NCBI GenBank assembly: GCA_044349205.1
Contig: JBIKRJ010000137.1
Coordinates: forward strand, 1-6,519
DNA length: 6,519 nucleotides
Origin: UBA9547 sp044349205
GTDB lineage: Bacteria > Bacteroidota > Bacteroidia > Cytophagales > UBA9547
Direction: 5' to 3'
A program made the position numbers and the translations under genes. Positions 1 to 5,543 of this stretch are shown here, in pieces. How positions within the stretch are numbered: position 1 is the stretch's first letter; the number at the start of each line of letters is the position of its first letter. The notes beneath the pieces are model-generated. The model searched no databases, was not told the origin of the DNA, and worked only from the letters and a program-made list of their open reading frames with translations.

Positions 1-519
1 CAAACCAATAGCTACACTTTATACACGCCATCTGTACTAAATTGGGGTGTGGCCATTTTTGCAGGTAAAAAAGGGTTTATTACTGGCGAAGTGGAATATG
101 TGGATTATGCAACCGCCACACTATCGGGTAAGCAAAAAATCAATTATCTAGATGCAAACAAGAGCGTTGCTAAAAATTTGGCAAGTGTCTTGAATTTCAA
201 AGTTGGAGCCGAACTGCGCTCTGAATATTTGCGATTTAGGGCGGGTTATTCTTATCAACCAATTGTTTATCAGGCAATTGTTACCGATTTGGACAGGCGA
301 ATTAGAAGTTCGGACGCCGATGTTATTTCTTTGGGTGTTGGATTCAGAAACGAACAATATTATTTGGATTTCGCATTTAACAAAACTCAATTCACCAGCA
401 ACTACGCACCATATTTGATGCCACTCAAAAATCCAACTGATTTGAAAGGTACAGAACCCAACATTTCGATAGAAAACAAGCTTTATACCATTACCTTGGG
501 AGGCGGCGTGTTTTTCTAG
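1..519 (+). CDS. Outer-membrane beta-barrel protein, C-terminal part (OmpP1/FadL-like), 5' truncated by window edge
   Basis: The frame is open from base 1 and ends at TAG 517-519, leaving 172 residues. A GTG at 49 is not the real start, because the frame continues upstream with barrel-like sequence (SYTLYTPSVLNWG). The fragment is built of alternating polar/hydrophobic strands rich in Tyr, Phe and Gly: GFITGEVEYVDY, LNFKVGAELRSEYLRFRAGYSY, ISLGVGFRNEQYYLDFAFN. It ends in a strand finishing GGGVFF; a terminal aromatic residue is the usual signal for BAM-mediated outer-membrane insertion. The order of a strand pair after 'FAGKKGF', an 'RFRAGYSYQP' strand, 'YYLDFAF' and a loop with 'YAPY' resembles the end of Bacteroidota OmpP1/FadL/TodX-type proteins, which carry hydrophobic compounds across the outer membrane. 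The barrel is clear; the family is from memory of related proteins. It converges on aroK with 3 bp between stops. Confidence 0.72.
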   Translation, partial: QTNSYTLYTPSVLNWGVAIFAGKKGFITGEVEYVDYATATLSGKQKINYLDANKSVAKNLASVLNFKVGAELRSEYLRFRAGYSYQPIVYQAIVTDLDRRIRSSDADVISLGVGFRNEQYYLDFAFNKTQFTSNYAPYLMPLKNPTDLKGTEPNISIENKLYTITLGGGVFF

Positions 520-522
520 GCA

Positions 523-1086
523 CTATTGTTGGTGGTTTTTGAACAATTTATTCGTTTTCTCTTGTTCCATCATGCGAACTAAAACGAAGAGCATAGATGC
601 CAATTTTTCAGGACTTTCCGCAAGTTGGGTATCAATCGAAAAGTCGGCTTTGGAGTAATAAGGAAGTCTTTCCGCCAGTTTTTGAACGAGAAAAATGCTA
701 AGTTCTTCTTTCGTCTTTCCTTTCAGCATAGGCCTTTGGCTGTAGTCACTCTCAAAAAGCCTTTCCGCAATGACCGAAACGGGGGTGTATAAAAATATGC
801 TTAGGCCTTCTGCTTTAATAAAGTCCATGCTTTCCAAATAACATGGAGTGCCGCCGCCCGTAGCCACCACATAGCTTTCGCCTTTGGTGGTTTTTTTTAG
901 AAATTTATTTTCAAGTTTTCTGAAATATTCTTCCCCATCTTTTTCAAAAATGTCTTCAATAGTTCGGTTGGTTTCGAATTGAATTATTTCGTCAAGGTCG
1001 CTAAAAGCATAGGACAACTTGTTTGCAAGTAGTTTGCCTACTTTGCTTTTTCCAGTGCCGGTCAATCCTATCAGATAAATGTTCAT
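523..1086 (-). CDS. aroK: Shikimate kinase
   Basis: Cytoplasmic kinase that phosphorylates the 3-hydroxyl of shikimate with ATP, the fifth step of the chorismate pathway to aromatic amino acids and folate. From the ATG at 1086 the protein has 187 residues, slightly above the family's usual ~170. All key motifs are visible: P-loop GLTGTGKS (7-14), the D-L-D substrate pair (D30, D32), R56 in EEYFRKLE, the GGG turn (77-79), the lid arginine in QRPML (R118), and R140 in ERLPYY near the adenine/shikimate site. The frame could be extended upstream to an ATG at 1125, adding 13 residues, but shikimate kinases normally begin directly with the strand before the P-loop, as at 1086. It has its own likely promoter in the spacer to its right, so it need not be co-transcribed with the glycosyltransferase gene. 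Confidence 0.95.
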   Translation of the reverse strand: MNIYLIGLTGTGKSKVGKLLANKLSYAFSDLDEIIQFETNRTIEDIFEKDGEEYFRKLENKFLKKTTKGESYVVATGGGTPCYLESMDFIKAEGLSIFLYTPVSVIAERLFESDYSQRPMLKGKTKEELSIFLVQKLAERLPYYSKADFSIDTQLAESPEKLASMLFVLVRMMEQEKTNKLFKNHQQ

Positions 1087-1155
1087 GCTTCTTGCGATTC
1101 TTTGGTACGGCAAAATAAAGTGCAATCTTTTGAAAAGACCAATTCTTAGTTATTT

Positions 1156-1163
1156 CAAATCTA
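1156..1163 (-). promoter_or_regulatory. Probable aroK -7 promoter element
   Basis: The minus strand reads TAGATTTG, an exact match to the Bacteroidota -7 consensus TAnnTTTG. A partial -33 element, ATTG, lies at 1180-1183 with 16 bp between, shorter than the usual ~19. Transcription would begin near 1150, giving a leader of roughly 60 nt before the aroK ATG at 1086. A weaker TATTTTG occurs at 1111-1117 on the same strand. This rests on sequence match alone. Confidence 0.42.
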
Positions 1164-1215
1164 ATAATTTAGGTGTTTTCAATACATGACAGATCAAAAA
1201 CAAAGACAAAATATC

Positions 1216-1236
1216 GCAAAAAAATGATTTTTTTGC
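1216..1236 (-). terminator. AT-rich hairpin downstream of the glycosyltransferase gene, possible terminator
   Basis: A perfect inverted repeat, GCAAAAAAA / TTTTTTTGC, with a 3-nt loop starts 25 bp beyond the glycosyltransferase stop. On the minus strand it is followed by the moderately U-rich GATATTTTGTCTTTGTTTTTG. The 9-bp stem has only two G-C pairs, so it is weak as an intrinsic terminator. On the plus strand it is followed by TGCTTTTTT, but no gene reads toward it from the left on that strand. Its placement between two same-strand genes with a separate aroK promoter fits termination. Confidence 0.35.
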
Positions 1237-1260
1237 TGCTTTTTTATGGGCAAAGCCTAT

Positions 1261-2463
1261 CTAATGGCTCTCAGCTTCTAAGCTTGCATACAATTTCTTG
1301 TAGAAATCTACCCCTTTGTCCAAAGAAAAATATTCTTCTGCTGCCTTTCTAAGCTCGTTTTTGTCGGTTGGTTTGGCTAGGAGTGCTGCAATGCAGGCTT
1401 CAATTTCTTCTTTCGACCAATTAGCCAAAGTAAGCCCTGAAATTGGGTAGTTTTTGAAAATGGATTCTATGTCGCCTATTTCAGCAGGTGAAATAACAGG
1501 AAGGCCACAAGCCCAATATTCGCCAAGTTTTGTTGGGCAACGGCCAATATTTGAAAAAGATCTCTTGTAATAAAGGAAAGCTAAATCGCATATAGCCAAA
1601 TGTTTTCCTACCTCTTTATAGTTAACCGACAAAAGAATTGTTTTGTCGGGCAAAGGCACAGTTTCTGCAAGTTTGTCTTTGGAAAGAATAATGCAGTAAT
1701 GTTGTGGCGACATTTGCAAATAGGTATGCACAAACAGCATAATATCTTCTATGGGATAGTTGCCACCCAAGGCACCGCTATACACCAATATTTTTGAGTC
1801 AAGCGGAAAACCAAGCTCTTTTTTGAGCAAAGCTTTTTCTCCAACTGGCATTTGGTTGAAAAGTTGAAGGTTGGTGCAAGTGGCCACTACTCCAATTTTA
1901 GCTTCTTTTTTATATCCTTTTTCTACGATTTCCTTTTTTCCGGCTTCGGTTAGTGAAACGGTAAAATCAGAATGGATGAAAAAATCCTTTTCTTTTTGCT
2001 TAAAAAAATTGTATACTGGCTTGAATAAAAAGTTAGTCCAATGGCCACTTTCCAGTTTTTCGTCGGGCCACCAGCCGCGCATGTCAAAAATGAATTTACA
2101 GCCCAAAACGTTTTTTGCTTTTTCGCCCAGCAAGGCCGAAATATAACCTCGGCAATGAATTATGTGAATATATTTTGATGTGTGTATCTCTTTTATTTTT
2201 TTCCACGCTACCCAAAGGTCGTAAAGGGTGGACAATACAGGCGGATTTTTGGTATAAAAAATGGGCTTCCAATCGATGTGAGAGGCTTTGCAAGTGGCCG
2301 AAATGTCTTCACCCAATTTTTCGTATGTGCTTCTTTTTTCGAACGATACTATAGTAACGCTTAATTCTTTGGACGCTATTTTTTGTTGATATGCTAGAAT
2401 TTGGGACTGACCCAAAGCATCGGTCAAACCATCGTAACTTAAATATAAAACATGAAAAGCCAT
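1261..2463 (-). CDS. Glycosyltransferase, GT-B fold, GT4-like
   Basis: A 400-residue cytoplasmic or membrane-associated enzyme that probably transfers a sugar from a nucleotide-sugar donor to an envelope glycan or lipid; donor and acceptor cannot be read from sequence. The N-terminal Rossmann half opens with VLYLSYDGLTDALGQSQIL (5-23), the characteristic start of one group of GT4 enzymes, which also supports the ATG at 2463. Further marks are FDMRGWWPDE (126-135), the nucleotide-binding turn LVYSGALGGNY (226-236) at the start of the C-terminal half, and the donor-site segment GRCPTKLGEYWACGLPVI (307-324), where E315 is the likely donor-contacting glutamate. No signal peptide or transmembrane helix is evident. 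It stands alone rather than in a polysaccharide cluster, divergent from nadC with 64 bp between starts. No convincing TAnnTTTG promoter was found for it. Confidence 0.85.
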   Translation of the reverse strand: MAFHVLYLSYDGLTDALGQSQILAYQQKIASKELSVTIVSFEKRSTYEKLGEDISATCKASHIDWKPIFYTKNPPVLSTLYDLWVAWKKIKEIHTSKYIHIIHCRGYISALLGEKAKNVLGCKFIFDMRGWWPDEKLESGHWTNFLFKPVYNFFKQKEKDFFIHSDFTVSLTEAGKKEIVEKGYKKEAKIGVVATCTNLQLFNQMPVGEKALLKKELGFPLDSKILVYSGALGGNYPIEDIMLFVHTYLQMSPQHYCIILSKDKLAETVPLPDKTILLSVNYKEVGKHLAICDLAFLYYKRSFSNIGRCPTKLGEYWACGLPVISPAEIGDIESIFKNYPISGLTLANWSKEEIEACIAALLAKPTDKNELRKAAEEYFSLDKGVDFYKKLYASLEAESH

Positions 2464-2513
2464 TTTGAATGGAAGAGAATCGCCAATATTCGGAAAAACT
2501 TTTGGAGTTTTTA

Positions 2514-2521
2514 TACCTTTG
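2514..2521 (+). promoter_or_regulatory. nadC -7 promoter element
   Basis: TACCTTTG matches the Bacteroidota consensus TAnnTTTG exactly. Only 6 nt separate it from the GTG at 2528, so the predicted transcript starts at or within a base or two of the start codon. The -33 region is poor: the nearest TTTG (2501-2504) is only 9 bp upstream of the element, too close for the usual spacing. The element lies inside any longer nadC reading frame, which argues for the GTG start. Confidence 0.5.
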
Positions 2522-2527
2522 CGCCCC

Positions 2528-3382
2528 GTGTACGACTATTTGCAAAAAGAAAGAGCCTGCCAACTTATACAACTCGCCCTAGTAGAGGATGTGGGCAGAG
2601 GCGATTTTACCTCCCTTGCCTGCATTCCAGCCGATATAGAAAACAAGGCCAATTTGTTGGTAAAAGATATAGGCGTTTTGGCAGGAATTGAAGCAGCAAG
2701 ATGGGTTTGTGAAGTTGTTGACAAGAACATTTCTTTCGAACAATATTCAGAAGAAGGGAGCAGAATAAAGCCAGGTGACATAGCTTTTTCTATAAGGGGA
2801 AATTCTCGGTCTATTTTAAAGGCCGAACGCTTGCTGTTAAACATTATGCAGCGCATGAGCGGCATTGCCACTTACACCTATTCGCTGGTAGAAAAGATTG
2901 CCCACACCAATGCTCGATTGCTCGATACACGCAAAACAACTCCCAATTTTAGGCTTTTCGAAAAATGGGCGGTAAAAATAGGGGGCGGACATAACCATCG
3001 CTATGGCCTTTTCGACATGATATTGTTGAAAGACAACCATATTGATGTGGCGGGAGGAATTGAAAATGCGCTGCTGGAAACAAGAAGATTTCTTCAAGAA
3101 TCGGGAAGGGAAATTGAGGTTGAAATTGAAGTGAGAAACCTTGAAGAACTTAAACAAGTGTTGCAAATAGGAGGTGTAAAAAGGGTTATGTTCGACAATA
3201 TGACCCCCGAAATATTAAAAATAGGGGTAAAGATGGTAGATGGAAAAATAGAAACGGAGGTTTCGGGTGGTGTTAATGAAGACACTATTGTGGCTTTGGC
3301 CGAAACTGGAGTCGATTTTATTTCGGTAGGCAAACTTACCCATTCGGTCAAAAGCCTTGACTTAAGTCTGAAAGCGATTTAA
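2528..3382 (+). CDS. nadC: Nicotinate-nucleotide pyrophosphorylase (quinolinate phosphoribosyltransferase, carboxylating form)
   Basis: Cytoplasmic enzyme of de novo NAD synthesis: quinolinate plus PRPP gives nicotinate mononucleotide, CO2 and pyrophosphate. With the GTG start at 2528 it has 284 residues, normal for the family. The N-terminal domain carries EDVGRGDFTS (20-29) and ERLLLNIMQRMSGIAT (100-115). The barrel domain has DTRKTTPNFR (133-142), KIGGGHNHRYGL (150-161) and LLKDNH (166-171), which supply the basic residues for quinolinate and phosphate binding, then EVEVRNLEEL, MFDNM, EVSGGV and ISVGKLTHS. A longer frame exists from a TTG at 2465, adding 21 residues, but those residues do not look like NadC, the TTG abuts the divergent gene's start codon, and the promoter lies inside the extension. 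VYDYLQKER aligns with the usual 'M-EYL' beginning of Bacteroidota NadC (from memory). A YcxB-like gene follows 36 bp later. Confidence 0.95.
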   Translation: MYDYLQKERACQLIQLALVEDVGRGDFTSLACIPADIENKANLLVKDIGVLAGIEAARWVCEVVDKNISFEQYSEEGSRIKPGDIAFSIRGNSRSILKAERLLLNIMQRMSGIATYTYSLVEKIAHTNARLLDTRKTTPNFRLFEKWAVKIGGGHNHRYGLFDMILLKDNHIDVAGGIENALLETRRFLQESGREIEVEIEVRNLEELKQVLQIGGVKRVMFDNMTPEILKIGVKMVDGKIETEVSGGVNEDTIVALAETGVDFISVGKLTHSVKSLDLSLKAI

Positions 3383-3418
3383 AAATTTAATCATATAGGG
3401 AACTAAAAAAAACACATC

Positions 3419-3895
3419 ATGACAATCAAGACGAAAAAGTATCAGCTTAAGAAAAAAGATTATGTAAAAATGGCGATGTGGCAGCTGCTGCGCAAAACCT
3501 GGTGGTATGGTTTTGGTCCATTGGCATTTGTGGTGTTGGGTTTTTTTGTTCCGTTTGGCAGTTGGTACATAGCTACAGGTCTTGTGGTGGCTTTTCTTTA
3601 TTTATTGTTTTGGTTCATACAGTTTATGGGAGTCACCCAAATGGAGCAAAACAAGGTCATGTTCGAGCGATTGACCTATGAAATAGATTCCCGATTTGTA
3701 GTTATAAAACTGAATGCCAAACAAGGCATGCAAATGAATTGGGATATGATAAAGTCGGCCGAAAAAAATAAAGACGCTTTCCTGCTTGTTGTAAACAAGG
3801 CGCAGTTCTTGTATTTCCCTTTTTCCATGTTCAATTCAGACCATGACTTGAAATTCATGGAGGCTTTGCTCAAAAGAAAAAATTTGTTGGCTTAG
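3419..3895 (+). CDS. Small membrane protein with YcxB-like C-terminal domain
   Basis: A 158-residue protein of unknown function. A very basic N-terminus (KTKKYQLKKKDY) is followed by two hydrophobic segments, roughly residues 28-47 and 49-69, joined by a short PFGSW turn. The rest is a soluble domain of about 85 residues. Its pattern, with strand VVIKLNAKQG, then MNWDMIKSAEKNKDAFLLVVNKAQFLYFP and a final helix that includes LKFMEALLKRK, resembles the YcxB-like domain: a conserved Trp before a helix, then a strand ending in a 'P-F/K' turn. By the positive-inside rule the basic N-terminus and the C-terminal domain both face the cytoplasm. It lies 36 bp after nadC and probably shares its transcript, but nothing ties it to NAD synthesis. 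An A-rich stretch (AACTAAAAAAAACACATC) precedes the ATG instead of a Shine-Dalgarno sequence. The family assignment is moderate; the membrane topology is clearer. Confidence 0.7.
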   Translation: MTIKTKKYQLKKKDYVKMAMWQLLRKTWWYGFGPLAFVVLGFFVPFGSWYIATGLVVAFLYLLFWFIQFMGVTQMEQNKVMFERLTYEIDSRFVVIKLNAKQGMQMNWDMIKSAEKNKDAFLLVVNKAQFLYFPFSMFNSDHDLKFMEALLKRKNLLA

Positions 3896-3897
3896 GT

Positions 3898-5052
3898 TTA
3901 CATTACTTCCAGCACCAATCCCTTCAAATAATCACCTTCGGGGTGGTAAATGTTGATGGGATGGTCGGGGCCCTGGCTCAAATGGTGCAAAATGCGCACC
4001 TTTCTTCCCGAATCTGCAGCTGCGCCAAATACTATTTTTTGAAATAAGTCCCTGCTTATGTGTTGCGAACAGGAGAAAGTAAAAAGCAATCCTCCTTTCT
4101 CTATGATACGCATGGCCGATAGGTTGATGTCTTTGTACCCTCTTGAAGCTTGTGGCACACTTCGAATGTCTTTACAAAAAGCTGGAGGGTCTAACACAAT
4201 AAGGTCGTAATGCTCCTCTTTTTTACGCAAAAAATCGAAACAATCGGCAGCAATCCCATTGTGCTGCGTTGCGAATCCATTTAGTTCGGCATTCAGTTTG
4301 GCGTTTTCTATGGCTTCTTTTGAAATATCGACCGAAGTTACTTTTTCAGCACCGCCTGCGAGGGCATACATGGAAAATCCCCCTGTGTACGAAAAGCAGT
4401 TTAAAACTTTCTTGTTTCTAGAATAAGCAGAAAGTAGTTTTCTGTTTTCCCGTTGGTCGAGAAAAAAACCAGTTTTTTGGCCTTTTATCAAATCGACCGA
4501 AAATTTCAAGCCATTTTCTGTGACCACAGTGTATTGTGGGCCAGCTTCGCCCAGCCAGCCTTGTGTCCAATTTGAATAAGCTGGGCTTTTGCTGAATACA
4601 TATTGATATCCTAAGGTAAGTAGTGCGTTGTGCACAATTTCCCTCAAATGCCAAGTGCCGGTTATTCTAAATTGCACTACTGCGGATTCGTTGTACACAT
4701 CAATGATCAAGCCGGGCAAAAAATCTCCCTCGGCGTGTACCAATCTGTAGCAGTTTGTATTGTTGGGTAGCAATTGTTTTTTGAAAGCATACGCCTGTTG
4801 CATTTTTTGAGTCCAATAAGCCGTGTCGATTGTAATAGGGTATTGACTGAACTCGAAAACTCGACAGGCTATTTGACTTTTGTACTCAATAAAGCCATAG
4901 CCAATCAACTTTTCTTGGTAGTCTACTATTTCTGCGATGCGGTCTTCTCCAGTTTCGGGAAGAGTTTCAACCGCTCCGCTGAATATCCAAGGATGAAAAC
5001 GTAGCAAAGATTTCTCCTTTCCTTTTTTGATTTTAAGACTTGGGTATTTCAT
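3898..5052 (-). CDS. rlmI: 23S rRNA (cytosine-C5) methyltransferase, RlmI-like, PUA plus class I SAM domain
   Basis: Cytoplasmic RNA methyltransferase; E. coli RlmI makes m5C1962 in 23S rRNA. From the ATG at 5052 it has 384 residues, close to RlmI's usual ~395. An N-terminal PUA RNA-binding domain starts with LKIKKGKEKSLLRFHPWIFSGAV (6-28). A linker region holds RLVHAEGDFLPGLIIDVY (103-120) and the family signature KTGFFLDQRENR (193-204). The catalytic domain has SAM motif I NCFSYTGGFSMYA (218-230), acidic loop VDIS (241-244), motif IV DLIVLDPPAF (283-292) and motif VI FSCSQHIS (326-333), whose Cys328 is the likely nucleophile. It ends HPEGDYLKGLVLEVM. The frame extends upstream to an ATG at 5091, but those 13 residues precede the normal PUA start and overlap the predicted promoter. 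The exact target base in this organism is inferred. It converges on the YcxB-like gene with 2 bp between stops. Confidence 0.92.
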   Translation of the reverse strand: MKYPSLKIKKGKEKSLLRFHPWIFSGAVETLPETGEDRIAEIVDYQEKLIGYGFIEYKSQIACRVFEFSQYPITIDTAYWTQKMQQAYAFKKQLLPNNTNCYRLVHAEGDFLPGLIIDVYNESAVVQFRITGTWHLREIVHNALLTLGYQYVFSKSPAYSNWTQGWLGEAGPQYTVVTENGLKFSVDLIKGQKTGFFLDQRENRKLLSAYSRNKKVLNCFSYTGGFSMYALAGGAEKVTSVDISKEAIENAKLNAELNGFATQHNGIAADCFDFLRKKEEHYDLIVLDPPAFCKDIRSVPQASRGYKDINLSAMRIIEKGGLLFTFSCSQHISRDLFQKIVFGAAADSGRKVRILHHLSQGPDHPINIYHPEGDYLKGLVLEVM

Positions 5053-5061
5053 ATCGAGGGG

Positions 5062-5090
5062 CAAAATAGTAAAATACTTGGTCTTGCACA
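5062..5090 (-). promoter_or_regulatory. Candidate rlmI promoter
   Basis: The minus strand shows TGTG (5087-5090), 18 bp, then TATTTTG (5062-5068). This resembles the Bacteroidota TTTG / TAnnTTTG pair with one mismatch in the first box and one base missing in the second. The second box ends 9 nt before the ATG at 5052, giving a leader of only a few nucleotides. Its upstream half falls inside a perfect palindrome (5087-5102). Confidence 0.35.
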
Positions 5091-5102
5091 TGTTGGCATG
5101 TG
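5087..5102. repeat. Perfect inverted repeat CACATG-TTGG-CATGTG, possible operator
   Basis: Two 6-bp arms, perfectly complementary, flank a 4-bp centre. The palindrome overlaps the predicted -33 region of the rlmI promoter, centred near -37 of its expected transcript start. That is a typical place for a regulator to block or aid RNA polymerase. The bound protein, if any, is unknown. Six-base arms can occur by chance, although this one is GC-richer than the surrounding spacer. Confidence 0.4.
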
Positions 5103-5200
5103 TTGTTGATTTATTTAATAAAATTAGAAAAGTACAACTATTTGTTTGTAAAGTTTAAATAATAGTTTTTTGTTTTTGACTCTATTTAAGAGGTATAATT

Positions 5201-5247
5201 TTAAAAAATAAGGTAAAAAATAAAAAAGTAACTTAAAAAATAAGGTA
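5201..5247 (+). repeat. Direct repeat of TTAAAAAATAAGGTA, 32 bp apart
   Basis: Identical 15-bp copies lie at 5201-5215 and 5233-5247. The start-to-start distance of 32 bp is close to three helical turns, so both copies would face the same side of the DNA. Related AGGTA or GGTA words occur at 5191-5195 and 5253-5256. The repeats sit about 95-140 bp upstream of the predicted transcript start of the small gene and porin, so binding sites for an activator or repressor are possible. Low-complexity A runs make up nearly half of each copy, which weakens the case. Confidence 0.6.
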
Positions 5248-5250
5248 CTT
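5226..5250. repeat. Imperfect inverted repeat AAGTAACTT / AAGGTACTT
   Basis: Two 9-base arms (5226-5234 and 5242-5250) pair at 8 of 9 positions around the 7-base spacer AAAAAAT. It overlaps the second copy of the 15-bp direct repeat. It is not followed by a T run on either strand, so an operator-like DNA site is more likely than a terminator. Confidence 0.45.
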
Positions 5251-5283
5251 TTGGTAAAAATAGATAAAATAATAGAAAAAAGC

Positions 5284-5297
5284 CTTAAAAAATTAAG
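5284..5297. repeat. Inverted repeat CTTAA-AAAA-TTAAG just upstream of the promoter
   Basis: Five-base perfect arms flank AAAA, with the outer GCC/GC bases nearly extending the match. The site ends 7 bp before the -33 TTTG at 5305, around -57 to -44 of the predicted transcript start, a common activator position. The arms are short and AT-rich, so chance occurrence is quite possible. Confidence 0.3.
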
Positions 5298-5304
5298 CAA
5301 AATA

Positions 5305-5335
5305 TTTGTTTTTGTATTTTATGTCTTTAACTTTG
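5305..5335 (+). promoter_or_regulatory. Near-ideal Bacteroidota promoter for the small gene and porin
   Basis: TTTG (5305-5308), exactly 19 bp, then TAACTTTG (5328-5335). Both boxes and the spacing match the sigma-A consensus known from Bacteroides and Flavobacterium (TTTG-N19-TAnnTTTG). The expected transcript start, a few bases beyond the second box, coincides with the ATG of the 53-codon gene at 5340. I found no second TAnnTTTG between here and the porin ATG at 5552, so this promoter probably also drives the porin, about 210 nt downstream. Confidence 0.7.
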
Positions 5336-5339
5336 GAAC

Positions 5340-5501
5340 ATGGAAAAAGTAATATCTTCTGTTTGCCGCAAATTTAAAGTCTTTGCAAAGTTTTTGGGAA
5401 GACTGATATTCGATGCTGTCGATTTGCAAGTCTTTTTTGAAAACAAGACTTACCAAGAAATTGTAGTGCCAGTAAAAGAAAAAAATAAATTGTTCTATTA
5501 A
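5340..5501 (+). CDS. Small unrecognised protein, 53 residues, upstream of the porin
   Basis: ATG 5340, stop TAA 5499-5501. The protein starts MEKVISSVCRKFKVFAKFLG. Residues 8-24 form a basic, amphipathic stretch with Cys9, several Lys/Arg and Phe/Leu/Val. A middle part, DAVDLQVFFENKTYQE, is more acidic, and the tail is lysine-rich, ending NKLFY. There is no signal peptide, clear transmembrane helix or motif I recognise. Support for its being a gene: a near-perfect promoter whose -7 box ends only 4 nt before the ATG, an uninterrupted frame with ordinary codons, and position 50 bp before a same-strand porin gene. With so short a predicted 5' end the mRNA would be leaderless. It may be an independent small protein, a leader peptide whose translation affects porin expression, or a chance frame in a long porin leader. 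No function is proposed. Confidence 0.55.
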   Translation: MEKVISSVCRKFKVFAKFLGRLIFDAVDLQVFFENKTYQEIVVPVKEKNKLFY

Positions 5502-5503
5502 CC

Positions 5504-5543
5504 TAAACCTTTAAACCTTTCTTTATTCCCTTAACTTAAACCT
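5504..5543 (+). repeat. Three TAAACCT copies in the leader before the porin start
   Basis: Exact heptamers lie at 5504-5510, 5512-5518 and 5537-5543, between the small gene's stop and the porin ATG. The stretch is made of A, C and T with no G at all, so it should be largely unstructured and has no Shine-Dalgarno sequence. Such A/C/U-only leaders suit ribosome loading in Bacteroidota; a specific binding role for the heptamers is speculation. Confidence 0.55.

Larger units (their letters stand above)
5103..5304. other. Very AT-rich divergent spacer between rlmI and the small gene/porin unit
   Basis: About 200 bp composed mostly of A and T, with long A runs on the plus strand. I see no coding frame of plausible length, no tRNA-like fold and no clear structured RNA. 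It contains a 15-bp direct repeat, several GGTA words (5192-5195, 5212-5215, 5244-5247, 5253-5256) and two inverted repeats, all listed separately. The phased A tracts suggest intrinsically bent DNA or an UP-like element upstream of the promoter at 5305-5335; that reading is inference. Confidence 0.6.

Noticed and set aside
1087..1125. Upstream extension of aroK to an ATG at 1125
   Set aside because: Shikimate kinases start immediately before the P-loop strand, as from the ATG at 1086; the 13 added residues fit no family feature.
1246..1260. Small hairpin ATGGGCAAAGCCTAT next to the glycosyltransferase stop
   Set aside because: The stem is short and has a mismatch, and on the minus strand it is followed by A residues rather than U, so it is not a convincing terminator.
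2096..2354. Several 60-80-codon frames on both strands within the glycosyltransferase gene
   Set aside because: They overlap the conserved glycosyltransferase frame and have no start context, domain or codon pattern of their own.
2465..2527. Upstream extension of nadC from a TTG codon
   Set aside because: The extra 21 residues are not NadC-like, the TTG sits one base from the divergent gene's start codon, and a matching -7 promoter element falls inside the extension.
5053..5091. Upstream extension of rlmI to an ATG at 5091
   Set aside because: The 13 extra residues precede the usual PUA-domain start and overlap both the palindrome and the candidate promoter.
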